Assembly: GCA_052246725.1 (NCBI GenBank)
Contig: JBQQCL010000007.1
Origin: Pseudalkalibacillus sp052246725
GTDB taxonomy: Bacteria > Bacillota > Bacilli > Bacillales > Fictibacillaceae
Strand: one strand, 5' to 3'
Length of the DNA: 64,000 bases
Shown here: piece by piece, positions 25,103-33,704 of the stretch
How the letters are laid out: each line of letters opens with the position of its first letter
Position numbering within the stretch: position 1 is the first letter of the stretch
Translations under genes and position numbers: made by a program
The notes under the pieces: generated by a model
What the model saw: the letters and a program-made list of their open reading frames with translations, nothing else
Told to the model about the DNA's origin: nothing
The model's database searches: none

Positions 25103-25323
25103 TGGCAACTGTGGAACATTCGGAGGTTTGATTCTTCGCTGTAATAACCACTGAATTCCATTGATTCGATGATCAATTCTACTGAGACACCAATGTGTAT
25201 AGAAAGCTCAAAAATCGTGGGGGAGCGCTGATTTATGCTCCTCAGTTGTTCTAAAGAGTCCAGGACCTTCAATTGAACAGCTGGGTAAGGGGTACATGAA
25301 TAATGTCGAATTCGATTGTACAT
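25099..25323 (-). CDS. Small protein resembling sigma-70 region 3 alone
   Basis: A 74-residue protein. Residues 22-58 (LDSLEQLRSINQRSPTIFEL then HIGVSVELIIESMEFSGYY) follow the pattern of region 3 of SigB/SigF-type sigma factors, where a helix pair reads ...R-P-T-I-x-E-(I/L)...V-S-x-E-x-(I/V)-x-E-(S/A)-M. No region 2 or 4 is present, so it cannot act as a complete sigma factor. It has a strong ribosome site (GGAGG, about 8 bases before ATG), which argues for a real gene and not a remnant. It could bind RNA polymerase or an anti-sigma factor; that is inference. Confidence 0.6.
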   Translation of the reverse strand: MYNRIRHYSCTPYPAVQLKVLDSLEQLRSINQRSPTIFELSIHIGVSVELIIESMEFSGYYSEESNLRMFHSCH

Positions 25324-25433
25324 GAAAATTACCTCCCTCCGTTTTATAGCTTCATTCTATCACCTTTTAATAGAATATTCAAAATATTCTTACTATAATA
25401 ATTTTGGCGATTATGTTCGAGGTGAAGGGGTTC

Positions 25434-26657
25434 ATGTTGAAAAAGAACAAAACAACTAGAATAATCTTCCATGTTGATATGAACAGTTTTTATGCTTCAG
25501 TAGAATGTGCGCGTGATCCGAGTTTACGTGGCAAACCGCTTGCCATTGCTGGGAATGTCGAAGAACGGAGAGGGATCGTCGTCACGAGCAGCTATGAAGC
25601 GAGGGCAAAAGGTGTACGTACAACGATGCCTGTTTGGGAGGCAAAACAGAAGTGCCCGAACCTCATTGTCATGCCACCTTCCTTTGAACGGTATCGTACG
25701 GCTTCTCGAAAGATGTTCAATTTATTATCGGAGTATACAGATCTAGTAGAACCGATCTCAATTGACGAAGGTTATATGGATATTACGGAAAGGTTTTCTG
25801 AGTATTCACCAATCGAAATGGCAAAAGAAATTCAGCATCGTTTGATGGAAGAACAGCATTTACCGTGCAGTATCGGGATCGCACCGAATAAGTTTTTGGC
25901 GAAAATGGCTTCTGATATGAAAAAGCCGCTGGGAATCACGATATTGAGAAAGAGGGAACTGCCAACAAAACTATGGCCGTTACCCATTGAAGAAATGCAT
26001 GGTGTAGGGAAGAAAACGATGGAAAAATTCCATGAGGTGAATATTTACACCATTGGTGACTTAGCATCCAAGAGTCAGCATGAAGTGAAGCTTCATCTTG
26101 GCAGGAATGGCGAGAAACTGTGGAACCGTGCAAGAGGGATTGATGATCGACCAGTAGATCCAGAAGCATCTAGTGAGTTCAAATCAGTAGGTACCTCTAC
26201 GACATTACCCCGTGATATACTCCATTCTGATAATGCAGCTAAAGTACTGAGAGAACTTTCTGAGTCACTCGAACAACGATTGAAACGAAAGAAAGTCGTC
26301 ACTACCTCTATCCAAATCACCATCCGTTATGCAAACCGTAAAACCATCACCCGGAGCCACACGTTTTCAAATCCAATTCAACAAAAAGAAGAAATTTTTG
26401 ATATTGCCTATCATCTTTTTAAAGAACATTGGGATGATCGACCAGTACGGTTGTTGGGGATCACTGCGACTCAAGTTATAGATAAAAGCAGTGCAACCAG
26501 ACAACTGGACTTGTTTTCATATAAAGAACATACAAAAGATGAACAACTTTTTGAAACGTTGGATCGTCTTAATCGTAAGTATGGGAATCAATCAATCCGA
26601 AGAGGTATAGAGAAAAAGGGGGATGTCAGTAATGGAAGTGAAGATGAAACTGAATGA
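25434..26657 (+). CDS. dinB: DNA polymerase IV (Y family)
   Basis: Error-prone lesion-bypass polymerase, 407 residues, B. subtilis YqjH/PolY1 by synteny. Catalytic Asp in FHVDMNSFYASVE near residue 13 and the Asp-Glu pair in SIDEGYMD near 110; then GIAPNKFLAKMASDMKKP and the helix-hairpin-helix MHGVGKKTMEKF near 185, and the little-finger domain from about 235. A C-terminal QLDLF near 366 is the expected sliding-clamp (beta) binding site. I place the start at ATG 25434, after GAGGTGAAGGGG; the track of upstream codons precedes it. The 3' end overlaps the next gene by 26 bases. Confidence 0.93.
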   Translation: MLKKNKTTRIIFHVDMNSFYASVECARDPSLRGKPLAIAGNVEERRGIVVTSSYEARAKGVRTTMPVWEAKQKCPNLIVMPPSFERYRTASRKMFNLLSEYTDLVEPISIDEGYMDITERFSEYSPIEMAKEIQHRLMEEQHLPCSIGIAPNKFLAKMASDMKKPLGITILRKRELPTKLWPLPIEEMHGVGKKTMEKFHEVNIYTIGDLASKSQHEVKLHLGRNGEKLWNRARGIDDRPVDPEASSEFKSVGTSTTLPRDILHSDNAAKVLRELSESLEQRLKRKKVVTTSIQITIRYANRKTITRSHTFSNPIQQKEEIFDIAYHLFKEHWDDRPVRLLGITATQVIDKSSATRQLDLFSYKEHTKDEQLFETLDRLNRKYGNQSIRRGIEKKGDVSNGSEDETE

Positions 26658-27582
26658 AGTGAAAAAATCGATCGGAAAAGTTCTGATCGGTAAGGAAGAA
26701 AGTGTCGAACTTATCCTGGTTGCATTGCTTGCAAAGGGGCATGTTTTGATGGAAGATGTGCCCGGCACTGGGAAGACGATGCTGGCGAAAAGTATCGCAA
26801 AATCTATAGCAGGTTCATTTGGGCGTATTCAATTCACGCCGGATGTATTGCCATCAGATGTAACAGGGATACAATATCTCAATCCAAAAACACGGGAATT
26901 TGAAACAAGATTCGGGCCGGTAATGACGAATGTACTTCTTGCCGATGAAATCAACCGTGCCACACCGAGGACACAATCGAGTCTTTTGGAAGTGATGGAA
27001 GAGCGGCAGGTCACGATTGATGGTACAACAAGTTCTCTGCCTAATCCGTTTATCGTACTGGCGACACAGAATCCGATCGAATCACATGGAACCTTTCCAT
27101 TGCCTGAAGCGCAAATGGATCGTTTTCTTTTAAAATTGAACGTCGGCTATCCATCTTTACTCGAGGAGCAACAGATGATGAGAGCTTATCGTAAAGAAGA
27201 GCCGATTGAAAATCTAGAACCTATTTTTACCCCAGAAGAAATCATTCAGATGCAGAAGATGATTAAAGAAGTCCGGCTGTCTGAGGAAATCGAGACGTAC
27301 CTCCTCAGAATCATCATGGAGACGCGCCGTTCAAAAAATATCGAAGTTGGTGTAAGTCCTCGGGGGACGTTAGCTTTCATGCGTGCATTGCAAGCATATG
27401 CCTGGATCAATGGAAGGGAGTATGTGGTTCCGGAAGACTGTAAGAAACTTGCTCCATACGTATTATCACATCGTCTTGTTCTTTCGATGGAAGGTGAATT
27501 GCGTAAAACACAGAGACAAGTGATCCTGGATATCCTGGATGAGGTTGAGGTGCCAGTCGAGTCTGGAGCGGTCCATCAATGA
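26632..27582 (+). CDS. MoxR-type AAA+ ATPase
   Basis: Chaperone-like AAA+ protein, 316 residues, usually coupled to DUF58 and membrane partners. Walker A EDVPGTGKTML near 40, Walker B VLLADEINRATPR near 104, sensor 1 in VLATQNPIES near 142, then the arginine region EAQMDRFLL and the C-terminal lid (GVSPRGTLAFMRALQAYA near 240). ATG 26632 is nine bases after GGGGG; ATG 26623 touches it. It overlaps dinB and is followed by DUF58 with a 4-base overlap, so the three genes 26632-30013 form one operon. Confidence 0.9.
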   Translation: MEVKMKLNEVKKSIGKVLIGKEESVELILVALLAKGHVLMEDVPGTGKTMLAKSIAKSIAGSFGRIQFTPDVLPSDVTGIQYLNPKTREFETRFGPVMTNVLLADEINRATPRTQSSLLEVMEERQVTIDGTTSSLPNPFIVLATQNPIESHGTFPLPEAQMDRFLLKLNVGYPSLLEEQQMMRAYRKEEPIENLEPIFTPEEIIQMQKMIKEVRLSEEIETYLLRIIMETRRSKNIEVGVSPRGTLAFMRALQAYAWINGREYVVPEDCKKLAPYVLSHRLVLSMEGELRKTQRQVILDILDEVEVPVESGAVHQ

Positions 27583-28787
27583 TCTGGAATAGAATTCTGA
27601 ATTCGGATAGAAGTATACGAATACTTCGCTTCCTAGCAATATTTGTGGTCATATTTGCGATTTATGGGAAATCCTATCTGATGTTTTTGGTGGGAGTACT
27701 GATAGGATTAAGCTCATTCTTGTCAATGTATTATATCCAGAAAGTATCGCAAAAACTTTTTTATGCAAATGAGAAAGAAAAGGTCAGGTTATTTCCGGAA
27801 GATGAGACAATATGGAACATGACATTGACCAATTACAGCAAATTACCTGTGTTCAATTCCAGAGTCAGGTTTCTCTTAAATAATAATATTACCTTCCAGA
27901 ATATAAATCCCACTGATGAACAAAAGAATGCCAATGAATATATCTTACCGTTATCCTTTTTCCCTGGTGAAGAAAAGAATATGACTTTCGAAATAAAGGG
28001 GCTGAAGCGTGGGGTAGCGAAAATCTCGAATTTAGAAGTTCATGTCTCTGATTTACTTAGTCTTGCAACGTTGAAAATGATCAATGATCGCCTCGTGCAA
28101 ACGGAATTCATCGTTTATCCCGCGATTCTACCTGTTTCTGGAGTAGAAGATTTAATCAAGTTTAGGCAGGGGGTGCGCCCTGTACAGAGCTCTTTATATG
28201 AAGATCATACATCTGTGGTTGGGACACGTGATTATCTTCCAGGGGATTCGTTCCAACGCATTCATTGGAAAGCCTCTGCTAGAATGGAAGAAATGCAGAC
28301 CAAGCTTCATGAAAGGACTGTTTCACAATCATGGACAATCCTCTTGAACGTCGTTATGGATTCAGAGGAAGTCGCGCATGTAGGAGAATCTGAATTATTG
28401 GAAAAACAAATCAGCCATACGGCTTTCTTATGCCAATACGCTGTCCAGCATCATATTCCATTTGAAATTTTCGTGAATATCAAAACGATGGGAAGACTGC
28501 CATTCATGCACCTGGAAATGGGAGAAGGAAAATCTCACCTGGTAAAAGCGTTGGAGTTATTGGCAAGGTTGAACATCAATAGCATCAGGATGCCGATGTT
28601 CCGAGTGCTGACCCTTTTCAACCGGCAACAGGTGGATTCTACAGTCGTCATCCTAGTCGGGGATGACAAATCAGATGCAGCGTATTATGATCAATGGCTC
28701 AGACAAGGAATTGATCTACATAAGGTTTACATCGATGCAGACACTGCTAAGCTTGAGCGGTATGCAGCCAGGAGGTCGATTTCATGA
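27579..28787 (+). CDS. DUF58 domain protein
   Basis: A 402-residue protein with two N-terminal membrane helices (about 10-50) and a large soluble part holding the DUF58/VWA-like motif GTRDYLPGDSFQRIHWKASAR near 218. DUF58 proteins pair with MoxR ATPases; their role is unclear, with links to cell-envelope assembly. It overlaps the MoxR gene by four bases (ATGA) and the following membrane protein gene by four bases, so expression should be tightly coupled. Confidence 0.88.
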   Translation: MIWNRILNSDRSIRILRFLAIFVVIFAIYGKSYLMFLVGVLIGLSSFLSMYYIQKVSQKLFYANEKEKVRLFPEDETIWNMTLTNYSKLPVFNSRVRFLLNNNITFQNINPTDEQKNANEYILPLSFFPGEEKNMTFEIKGLKRGVAKISNLEVHVSDLLSLATLKMINDRLVQTEFIVYPAILPVSGVEDLIKFRQGVRPVQSSLYEDHTSVVGTRDYLPGDSFQRIHWKASARMEEMQTKLHERTVSQSWTILLNVVMDSEEVAHVGESELLEKQISHTAFLCQYAVQHHIPFEIFVNIKTMGRLPFMHLEMGEGKSHLVKALELLARLNINSIRMPMFRVLTLFNRQQVDSTVVILVGDDKSDAAYYDQWLRQGIDLHKVYIDADTAKLERYAARRSIS

Positions 28788-30013
28788 GTATATGGGCGTA
28801 CATTCGCTCAAGATGGTTGAATTATTCTCTGGATATCCTGCTCCTCTTGTTAATTACAACATGGTTGTACGCACCTTTTGAAAAGAGCGTCATTATCCCT
28901 ACACTAATTGTAATGATTGGGGGAGGGATATTCTATGAAATGATTTTACCGCGAATGGAACTGACAACTGGGAAAATCTTTTTAACGATACCTGTTATCT
29001 GGGGAATAGGGCTGGTGGCTGGACTAGGTGAAGATTTGTTCTATCTTGCAGTATTAGGTGTGATTACTGCAATCCGTTTTTCCAGGCATTATGCCGATGC
29101 TGACCTCCAACAAGAGTTTCCAATTTTCCTATCAACGATGATCGGTGCAATCGCCTTCTTTTTTCTGTATAATACCAATGATCACCTGGTATATGTTCTT
29201 TGGATCGCGATTGCTCAATTTTGTATGTTCATATTTGTACGCTTAAACAGGATGATGGTGCAACAGCCAGCAAATCCTAAATTAAAACGGCTTTTATACT
29301 ACATGATATCCGCCTTTTTCATCGTTTCTGTCATCATTGCTGTCTTTCTTCCTGTGGTGAAGGCTGGGGCATTTTTCGTATTGAAAATCGTTACTGCCGT
29401 TTTGTCCCTCATCCTTTTTCTGCCTTTGAACGCTTTCTTCAATTGGTTCGCAAGCATATTTTCACTTGGAGAATTGCAACAAGAAGATGATGATCAAGAC
29501 GGAACAGTCGAAATAAAGCCTGAAGAACTTGGCGAGCTGAACAATATCGAAGCTTCTGATACGCTGTTGAATATCATCCTTCTGATCGGGATGATCCTAC
29601 TGGTATGGTATGGCTATAAGTATTATAAAAATAAGATCAAGATAATGGATTATTCTACAGTTTCAACTGGAATCGATTCGAGGAAAGCTGGTGGAATGAA
29701 TCCTGAAGCGCAATTTGGATTTAAACGAAGTAAACCACCTGAAAATAATATAAGGAAACAGTTGTATAAATTAGAAAAAAGGATGGCGAAGTCCACTTTC
29801 GGCCGTTTTCAACATGAATCTGTTTCAGAATGGCTGAACCGGGTTAATGCACCTAAGGAATTACAAGGCGAAATCGATCGGATTTATAAAAGGGTGCGAT
29901 ACGGTGAGGAAGAGGTGCCTGAACAGGAAGCAGAACAATACCGGAAGTCGATCTCAGCAATGAACAACTGGGCGAAAAAGAAATACCGTTCAACGAAAAA
30001 AGATAAAGAATAG
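28784..30013 (+). CDS. Membrane protein, DUF4129-like, partner of MoxR/DUF58
   Basis: A 409-residue membrane protein with about seven hydrophobic segments: six in the first 230 residues and one near 263-285. In most Bacillus MoxR-DUF58 operons the third gene encodes a TgpA-type protein with an extracellular transglutaminase core between the membrane segments. Here that core is missing: the loop between the sixth and seventh segments is only about 30 acidic residues. The C-terminal cytoplasmic part (about 315-409, with KRVRYGEEEVPEQEAEQYR) fits DUF4129. So it keeps the scaffold without the enzyme. Confidence 0.75.
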   Translation: MSIWAYIRSRWLNYSLDILLLLLITTWLYAPFEKSVIIPTLIVMIGGGIFYEMILPRMELTTGKIFLTIPVIWGIGLVAGLGEDLFYLAVLGVITAIRFSRHYADADLQQEFPIFLSTMIGAIAFFFLYNTNDHLVYVLWIAIAQFCMFIFVRLNRMMVQQPANPKLKRLLYYMISAFFIVSVIIAVFLPVVKAGAFFVLKIVTAVLSLILFLPLNAFFNWFASIFSLGELQQEDDDQDGTVEIKPEELGELNNIEASDTLLNIILLIGMILLVWYGYKYYKNKIKIMDYSTVSTGIDSRKAGGMNPEAQFGFKRSKPPENNIRKQLYKLEKRMAKSTFGRFQHESVSEWLNRVNAPKELQGEIDRIYKRVRYGEEEVPEQEAEQYRKSISAMNNWAKKKYRSTKKDKE

Positions 30014-30047
30014 CACAAGGAACTTGGGTTTTCAAAACCACCCATAA

Positions 30048-30090
30048 ACGCAAGTGGTTTCACATAAGGAAATCACCTGCGTTTTTTTTC
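30048..30090 (+). terminator. Terminator of the MoxR operon
   Basis: Stem ACGCAAGTGGTTTC/GAAATCACCTGCGT (imperfect) with a seven-base loop and eight T, 35 bases past the stop codon. The following 240 bases to 30330 hold no gene; an AT-rich stretch near 30210-30240 may carry the promoter of the next gene. Confidence 0.85.
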
Positions 30091-30330
30091 GTTATTTAGG
30101 GCTTTTCTGTAAAGCTTACGCATGACGCGATTCCCAGGGATATGAAATAACGATTTAGGAGTGGAAATCTAGTGATCTGTTATGGAATTTAAATGATGTA
30201 ACAGAGAGCGCTAGAAAAATATGTTAAATTATAGATGTAGATGAAAATTGTGTTTCATTCAATAATCGGGAGCTTACCTTTTCGTGATTGTAGAAATAAA
30301 AACCAACATCAAAACATTTAGGAGGTAAAA

Positions 30331-30681
30331 ATGAAGGTTAAACGAATTGTTGCCAATGTTGAGACGCAGAACATTGCCAAAGCAAAGTACTTCTATGAGG
30401 AAGTACTAGGGCTTGATCAACTGATGAACCTGGGATGGATTGCAACTTACGGCTCGGACGAGAAAATGACTACTCAAATCAGCTTCCTCTCACAAGGAGG
30501 CTCCCAGACGCCTGTGCCTGATCTGTCAATTGAAGTTGATGATCTCGATGATGCACTAACTCGCATAAAAGATGCAGGGATTGCGATTGAGTATGGACCA
30601 GCTAAAGAACCGTGGGGGGTTCGTCGGTTTTTTGTAAGGGATCCATTCGGGAAGCTTATCAATATTCTTAGTCATCTGTAA
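30331..30681 (+). CDS. VOC (glyoxalase/bleomycin-resistance) family protein
   Basis: A 116-residue single-domain protein with the beta-alpha-beta-beta-beta repeat of the vicinal oxygen chelate fold: IVANVETQNIAKAKYFYEEVLGL at the start and FFVRDPFGKLINILSH at the end. The usual metal ligands are not all obvious, and members range from isomerases to drug-binding proteins, so no substrate is proposed. Stands alone, AGGAGG 7 bases before ATG. Confidence 0.8.
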   Translation: MKVKRIVANVETQNIAKAKYFYEEVLGLDQLMNLGWIATYGSDEKMTTQISFLSQGGSQTPVPDLSIEVDDLDDALTRIKDAGIAIEYGPAKEPWGVRRFFVRDPFGKLINILSHL

Positions 30682-30818
30682 TCGAAGTGGTGAATTTAAA
30701 AGTAAACACCCTTCTCACTAGCAGGTGTTCTATTATAAGTGGTTAATGCTACACAAGGTGATTGCTTTTCACTTACCCATAAAACAGGATTACTGTAAAT
30801 TATTGAAGGGTAGGGAAT

Positions 30819-31442
30819 ATGGGTTCAAGAATAATGCACTCAATAATTGGTAATAAAATTGCAGAGGCTTTATCGATAGAAGATAAAACATCATTTTTGG
30901 TTGGATGTGTTGCTCCGGATGCTGTTTTTTCACACGAAGAAAAAAACTTATCCCATTTCTTTGCAGGTGAAGTTCAAGATTATTCAAGAAGAGTTGATTA
31001 TAAAGGATTTTTACATAAATACAGTTCGCAAGTAAAAAGTAAAGATTATTATATATTGGGGTACTGTGCGCATTTGATTGCTGATGATATATGGCTAAGA
31101 GGGTTTAATCTTTCGTGGTTAAGGAACAGAATGGATGCTGATGAGGGATTATACAAGTTATATCATAATGATTTCCGATTACTAAATGGAAAACTATTAG
31201 AATACTATGGTTTTACAAATGAATTGATAAAAACATTCCGTCATTTTCCTGCAATTTTAGACTTGGAAGAGGTTAAGTCCAAAGACGTTGAAAAGTTTGT
31301 TCCTTACGTATTAGGCGATATGGAGTACGATAAGGATGTTTTTAATGCAAAACTTAATGTTTTTACGTTTAATCAGATAGTTGGTTATATAGAGACTTCA
31401 GTTGAGGTGGGGTTATTGAAAATGAGACCTCTACTAATTTAA
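30819..31442 (+). CDS. Zinc-dependent phospholipase C family protein (putative hydrolase)
   Basis: A 207-residue protein. It matches the Zn_dep_PLPC-like pattern: MGSRIMHSIIGNKIAEAL at the N terminus, LVGCVAPDAV near 28, SHFFAGEVQDYSRRVDYKGF near 45, and YCAHLIADDIWLRGFNLSWL near 82, giving several His and Asp residues fit for zinc. No signal peptide is evident, so it is probably cytoplasmic. The gene and its flanks are clearly richer in A/T than the neighbours (many AAA, ATT and TTA codons), suggesting later arrival. GAAGGG precedes the ATG. Substrate unknown. Confidence 0.7.
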   Translation: MGSRIMHSIIGNKIAEALSIEDKTSFLVGCVAPDAVFSHEEKNLSHFFAGEVQDYSRRVDYKGFLHKYSSQVKSKDYYILGYCAHLIADDIWLRGFNLSWLRNRMDADEGLYKLYHNDFRLLNGKLLEYYGFTNELIKTFRHFPAILDLEEVKSKDVEKFVPYVLGDMEYDKDVFNAKLNVFTFNQIVGYIETSVEVGLLKMRPLLI

Positions 31443-31512
31443 TTGATTTTTAAAAGATAATTTACAACTAAATGGGGCTATTAATAGCATAAGCTCCACC
31501 GAAAACGTAAAT

Positions 31513-31552
31513 GGGCGTACACCTAAAATTAGGGTACGCCCTTATTTTTATT
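31513..31552 (+). terminator. Terminator after the phospholipase-like gene
   Basis: GGGCGTAC/GTACGCCC stem extended by ACCTAA/TTAGGG-type pairing, followed by TTATTTTTATT. Confidence 0.8.
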
Positions 31553-31571
31553 AATAGCAACAATTTTATAG

Positions 31572-31752
31572 AAAGGCATTGTTTAATCTACCTTGTTGAT
31601 TACTAAACCAATTTCACGGCACTCCTGTGGGAACAGCGAGCCAGGTGAGACCCCGCATCGAACTGTGCAAGTTTGTGAGGAGGCTCACCGTTCGCCCGCG
31701 GAAAGGAGTGAATTTCAAAGGAATCAACATCATTCTTTAACAAAGCCTTTAG
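31572..31752. repeat. Bacillaceae-type intergenic repeat with inverted ends
   Basis: About 180 bases whose ends are imperfect inverted copies: AAAGGCATTGTTTAA at the left, TTAACAAAGCCTTT at the right, with a second paired block TTGTTGAT/ATCAACAT. The core ACTCCTGTGGGAACAGCGAG...GAGGAGGCTCACCG...CCCGCGGAAAGGAGTG is the reverse complement of the unit inside repeats A and B. No gene inside. It lies between the 3' ends of the phospholipase-like gene and gapN. Confidence 0.8.
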
Positions 31753-31775
31753 AAAACAGCCTTGATTTTAAAGTT

Positions 31776-33173
31776 TTATAGATTTAAGACAAAAAGTTTA
31801 TCACGTGTCATGGATTCAATACTACGCCGTATCCCTTGAGAACCAAGGCCAGAGCTTTTGGCTCCAATGAACGGAAAGTGGTCTGGTCCGCGCTCTGTTT
31901 TTGCATTCAGCTGGACAGATCCAACGTTCAGCTTAGAACCCATAAAGAGCGCTTTTTGAACGTCTTTGGTAAAAATGCTTGCTTGAAGTCCATATTCCGA
32001 TTGGTTTGCAATCTTGATCATTTCTCCTTCTTCCTTAAAATGCAGGATTGGCAGGACAGGTCCGAATGGCTCTTCCCAGGCGATTCTCATATCAATGGTG
32101 ACATGATCGAGAACAGCAGGGGAGATCAAATTGTCTTTTCTCGTATGATTCAAAACGGGAGTGGCCCCTTTTTCCAAAGCGTCCTCAATTAATTCCTCCA
32201 CATAATCGGCTGCTTGTGTATTGATCAGCGGTGTGATCGTTGCATTTTCTTCAGGTAATCCCACAGATAATTGTTCAACCTGCTCCTTGATTTTACCAAC
32301 AAGTTCATCTGCAATCTGTTGATCCGCCAATACACGTTTGATGGCTGTACAACGTTGTCCAGAATAAGAAAAAGCACCACTGACAATCTGTTCGGCCGCT
32401 AATGATAAATCAGCATCTTCTAAAACAATGGCTGGATCTTTGCCGCCTAGTTCCAATACAACAGGCTTCATTTTGGCTTTTTGAGAGATCGCTTGTCCCG
32501 TTGCTGAACTTCCTGTGAAGGTAATCATGTCAATATCAGGATGGGTAACGAGCAAGTCTCCAATTTCAGATCCTTTTCCAGTCACTGTTTGGACTGCTTC
32601 TTGAGGAATATCTGTTTGTAGGAGCGCCTTTACCATAAGTAATCCACTTAAAGCACCTTGAGAGGCAGGTTTGAACACCACAGCATTACCACTGATGAGG
32701 GCAGGTGCGATTTTCGAAGCAGCAAGGTTAACGGGGTAGTTGAATGGTGAGATGGCAAGAATGACACCTAATGGAGCCTGATCAACCATCGCCAATTTCG
32801 TTGCTTTTCCCCCTTTGAATGAATCACCTTTCATCAATTCACCATGCATTCTGCAACCTTCTTCCGCAACATAACGAATAAGGTCAGCTGTCCGAGTAAC
32901 TTCTTTTTTGGCTGCGTCATACCCTTTGCCGACTTCTTTGGAAATCACCTCAGCAATGTTCGTCTGGTTCTTTAACAATTGATCTGCCCAATCATGAAGG
33001 ATTTCAGCTCTCTTGTATAATTCAATTTCCGCCCATTGCGGTTGAGCTTCTTTCGCTTTACTGATCGCTTTTTCTACGGCCTCATTATCCATAATGGGGA
33101 TCACGCCGATCCGTTCTTCTCCAGTGACAGAATAGATTTCCTTTTCTTTACTCAATAGTGTTGTGCTAATCAC
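31776..33173 (-). CDS. gapN: NADP-dependent non-phosphorylating glyceraldehyde-3-phosphate dehydrogenase
   Basis: Aldehyde dehydrogenase superfamily enzyme of 465 residues that oxidises glyceraldehyde 3-phosphate straight to 3-phosphoglycerate with NADP+, making NADPH and skipping ATP formation. Marks: ISPFNYPVNLAASKIAPAL near 140, ELGGKDPAIV with the general base Glu, the catalytic Cys in FSYSGQRCTAIKRV near 284, and the GapN-type ending AKTERGPDHFPFIGAKSSGLGSQG that binds the phosphate. A perfect CcpA site and a SigA promoter lie upstream. Other aldehyde dehydrogenases remain possible, but the KTERGPDHFPF segment is strongly GapN-like. Confidence 0.88.
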   Translation of the reverse strand: MISTTLLSKEKEIYSVTGEERIGVIPIMDNEAVEKAISKAKEAQPQWAEIELYKRAEILHDWADQLLKNQTNIAEVISKEVGKGYDAAKKEVTRTADLIRYVAEEGCRMHGELMKGDSFKGGKATKLAMVDQAPLGVILAISPFNYPVNLAASKIAPALISGNAVVFKPASQGALSGLLMVKALLQTDIPQEAVQTVTGKGSEIGDLLVTHPDIDMITFTGSSATGQAISQKAKMKPVVLELGGKDPAIVLEDADLSLAAEQIVSGAFSYSGQRCTAIKRVLADQQIADELVGKIKEQVEQLSVGLPEENATITPLINTQAADYVEELIEDALEKGATPVLNHTRKDNLISPAVLDHVTIDMRIAWEEPFGPVLPILHFKEEGEMIKIANQSEYGLQASIFTKDVQKALFMGSKLNVGSVQLNAKTERGPDHFPFIGAKSSGLGSQGIRRSIESMTRDKLFVLNL

Positions 33174-33210
33174 TCATTCACTCCTTCGCATTTTTCTGAT
33201 TATTCATTCT

Positions 33211-33239
33211 ATTAGACAAGACAATGAGTTCTTTTTCAA
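33211..33239 (-). promoter_or_regulatory. SigA promoter of gapN
   Basis: On the minus strand TTGAAA (33239-33234), 17 bases, TCTAAT (33216-33211). The start codon follows 37 bases later. Confidence 0.65.
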
Positions 33240-33245
33240 ACCTTG

Positions 33246-33259
33246 TGTAAACGGTAACA
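33246..33259. promoter_or_regulatory. CcpA cre site upstream of gapN
   Basis: TGTAAACGGTAACA fits the cre consensus TGWAANCGNTNWCA at every position. It lies six bases upstream of the gapN -35 box, so CcpA could help or hinder polymerase there. Confidence 0.75.
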
Positions 33260-33374
33260 TTGTATGTTAAAACGCTGTCATAACGATTATCCTTTTAAAT
33301 AATTGAAAATTCTCAATATTAAAGGGGTCTGGTAGTAAATGTATATCCTTATCGTGGTAGAAAGAAAGATGAGT

Positions 33375-33420
33375 AAAAAATCAACAAAAAACAAGAGAGC
33401 TTAGGTTTCAAGCTCTCTTA
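33375..33420 (-). terminator. Probable terminator downstream of namA
   Basis: Stem AAGAGAGCTT/AAGCTCTCTT with a seven-base loop. Read on the minus strand it is followed by a T-rich run, so it would end leftward transcripts from namA, about 290 bases away. Confidence 0.7.
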
Positions 33421-33469
33421 AGATTAATGAACGACTCTATTTTTTTGCATTGTAACAATGTGTTGGTCC

Positions 33470-33618
33470 AAAATAGAGGACAACTATTCCGTTATCATGA
33501 ACAAAATGGTTTGATTTCAAAAAATAGAGGACAACTGGTCCGCTATTTGGGTGAAATGCTACTGATTTTTACTAGTTTCAGGCAAATAAGGTCTTCGGTG
33601 TCCTCTAAATTTCGTGAA
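33470..33618. repeat. Short 51 bp-spaced repeats between gapN and namA
   Basis: AAAATAGAGGACAACT occurs at 33470 and again at 33521, each followed by a similar TCCGYTAT tail. A reversed relative (TGTCCTCTAAATTT) lies near 33599. The rest of the 460-base gap between the gapN promoter and namA shows no gene; a weak frame at 33427-33930 runs antisense into namA and is rejected. Confidence 0.6.
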
Positions 33619-33704
33619 AATTTCCTTAATCTACAAAAGCACATTTTTCATCAAAGGCTTCGTTTTATCAGGTATTCTTTTAGACTGGGTAATACCGGCC
33701 AAAC

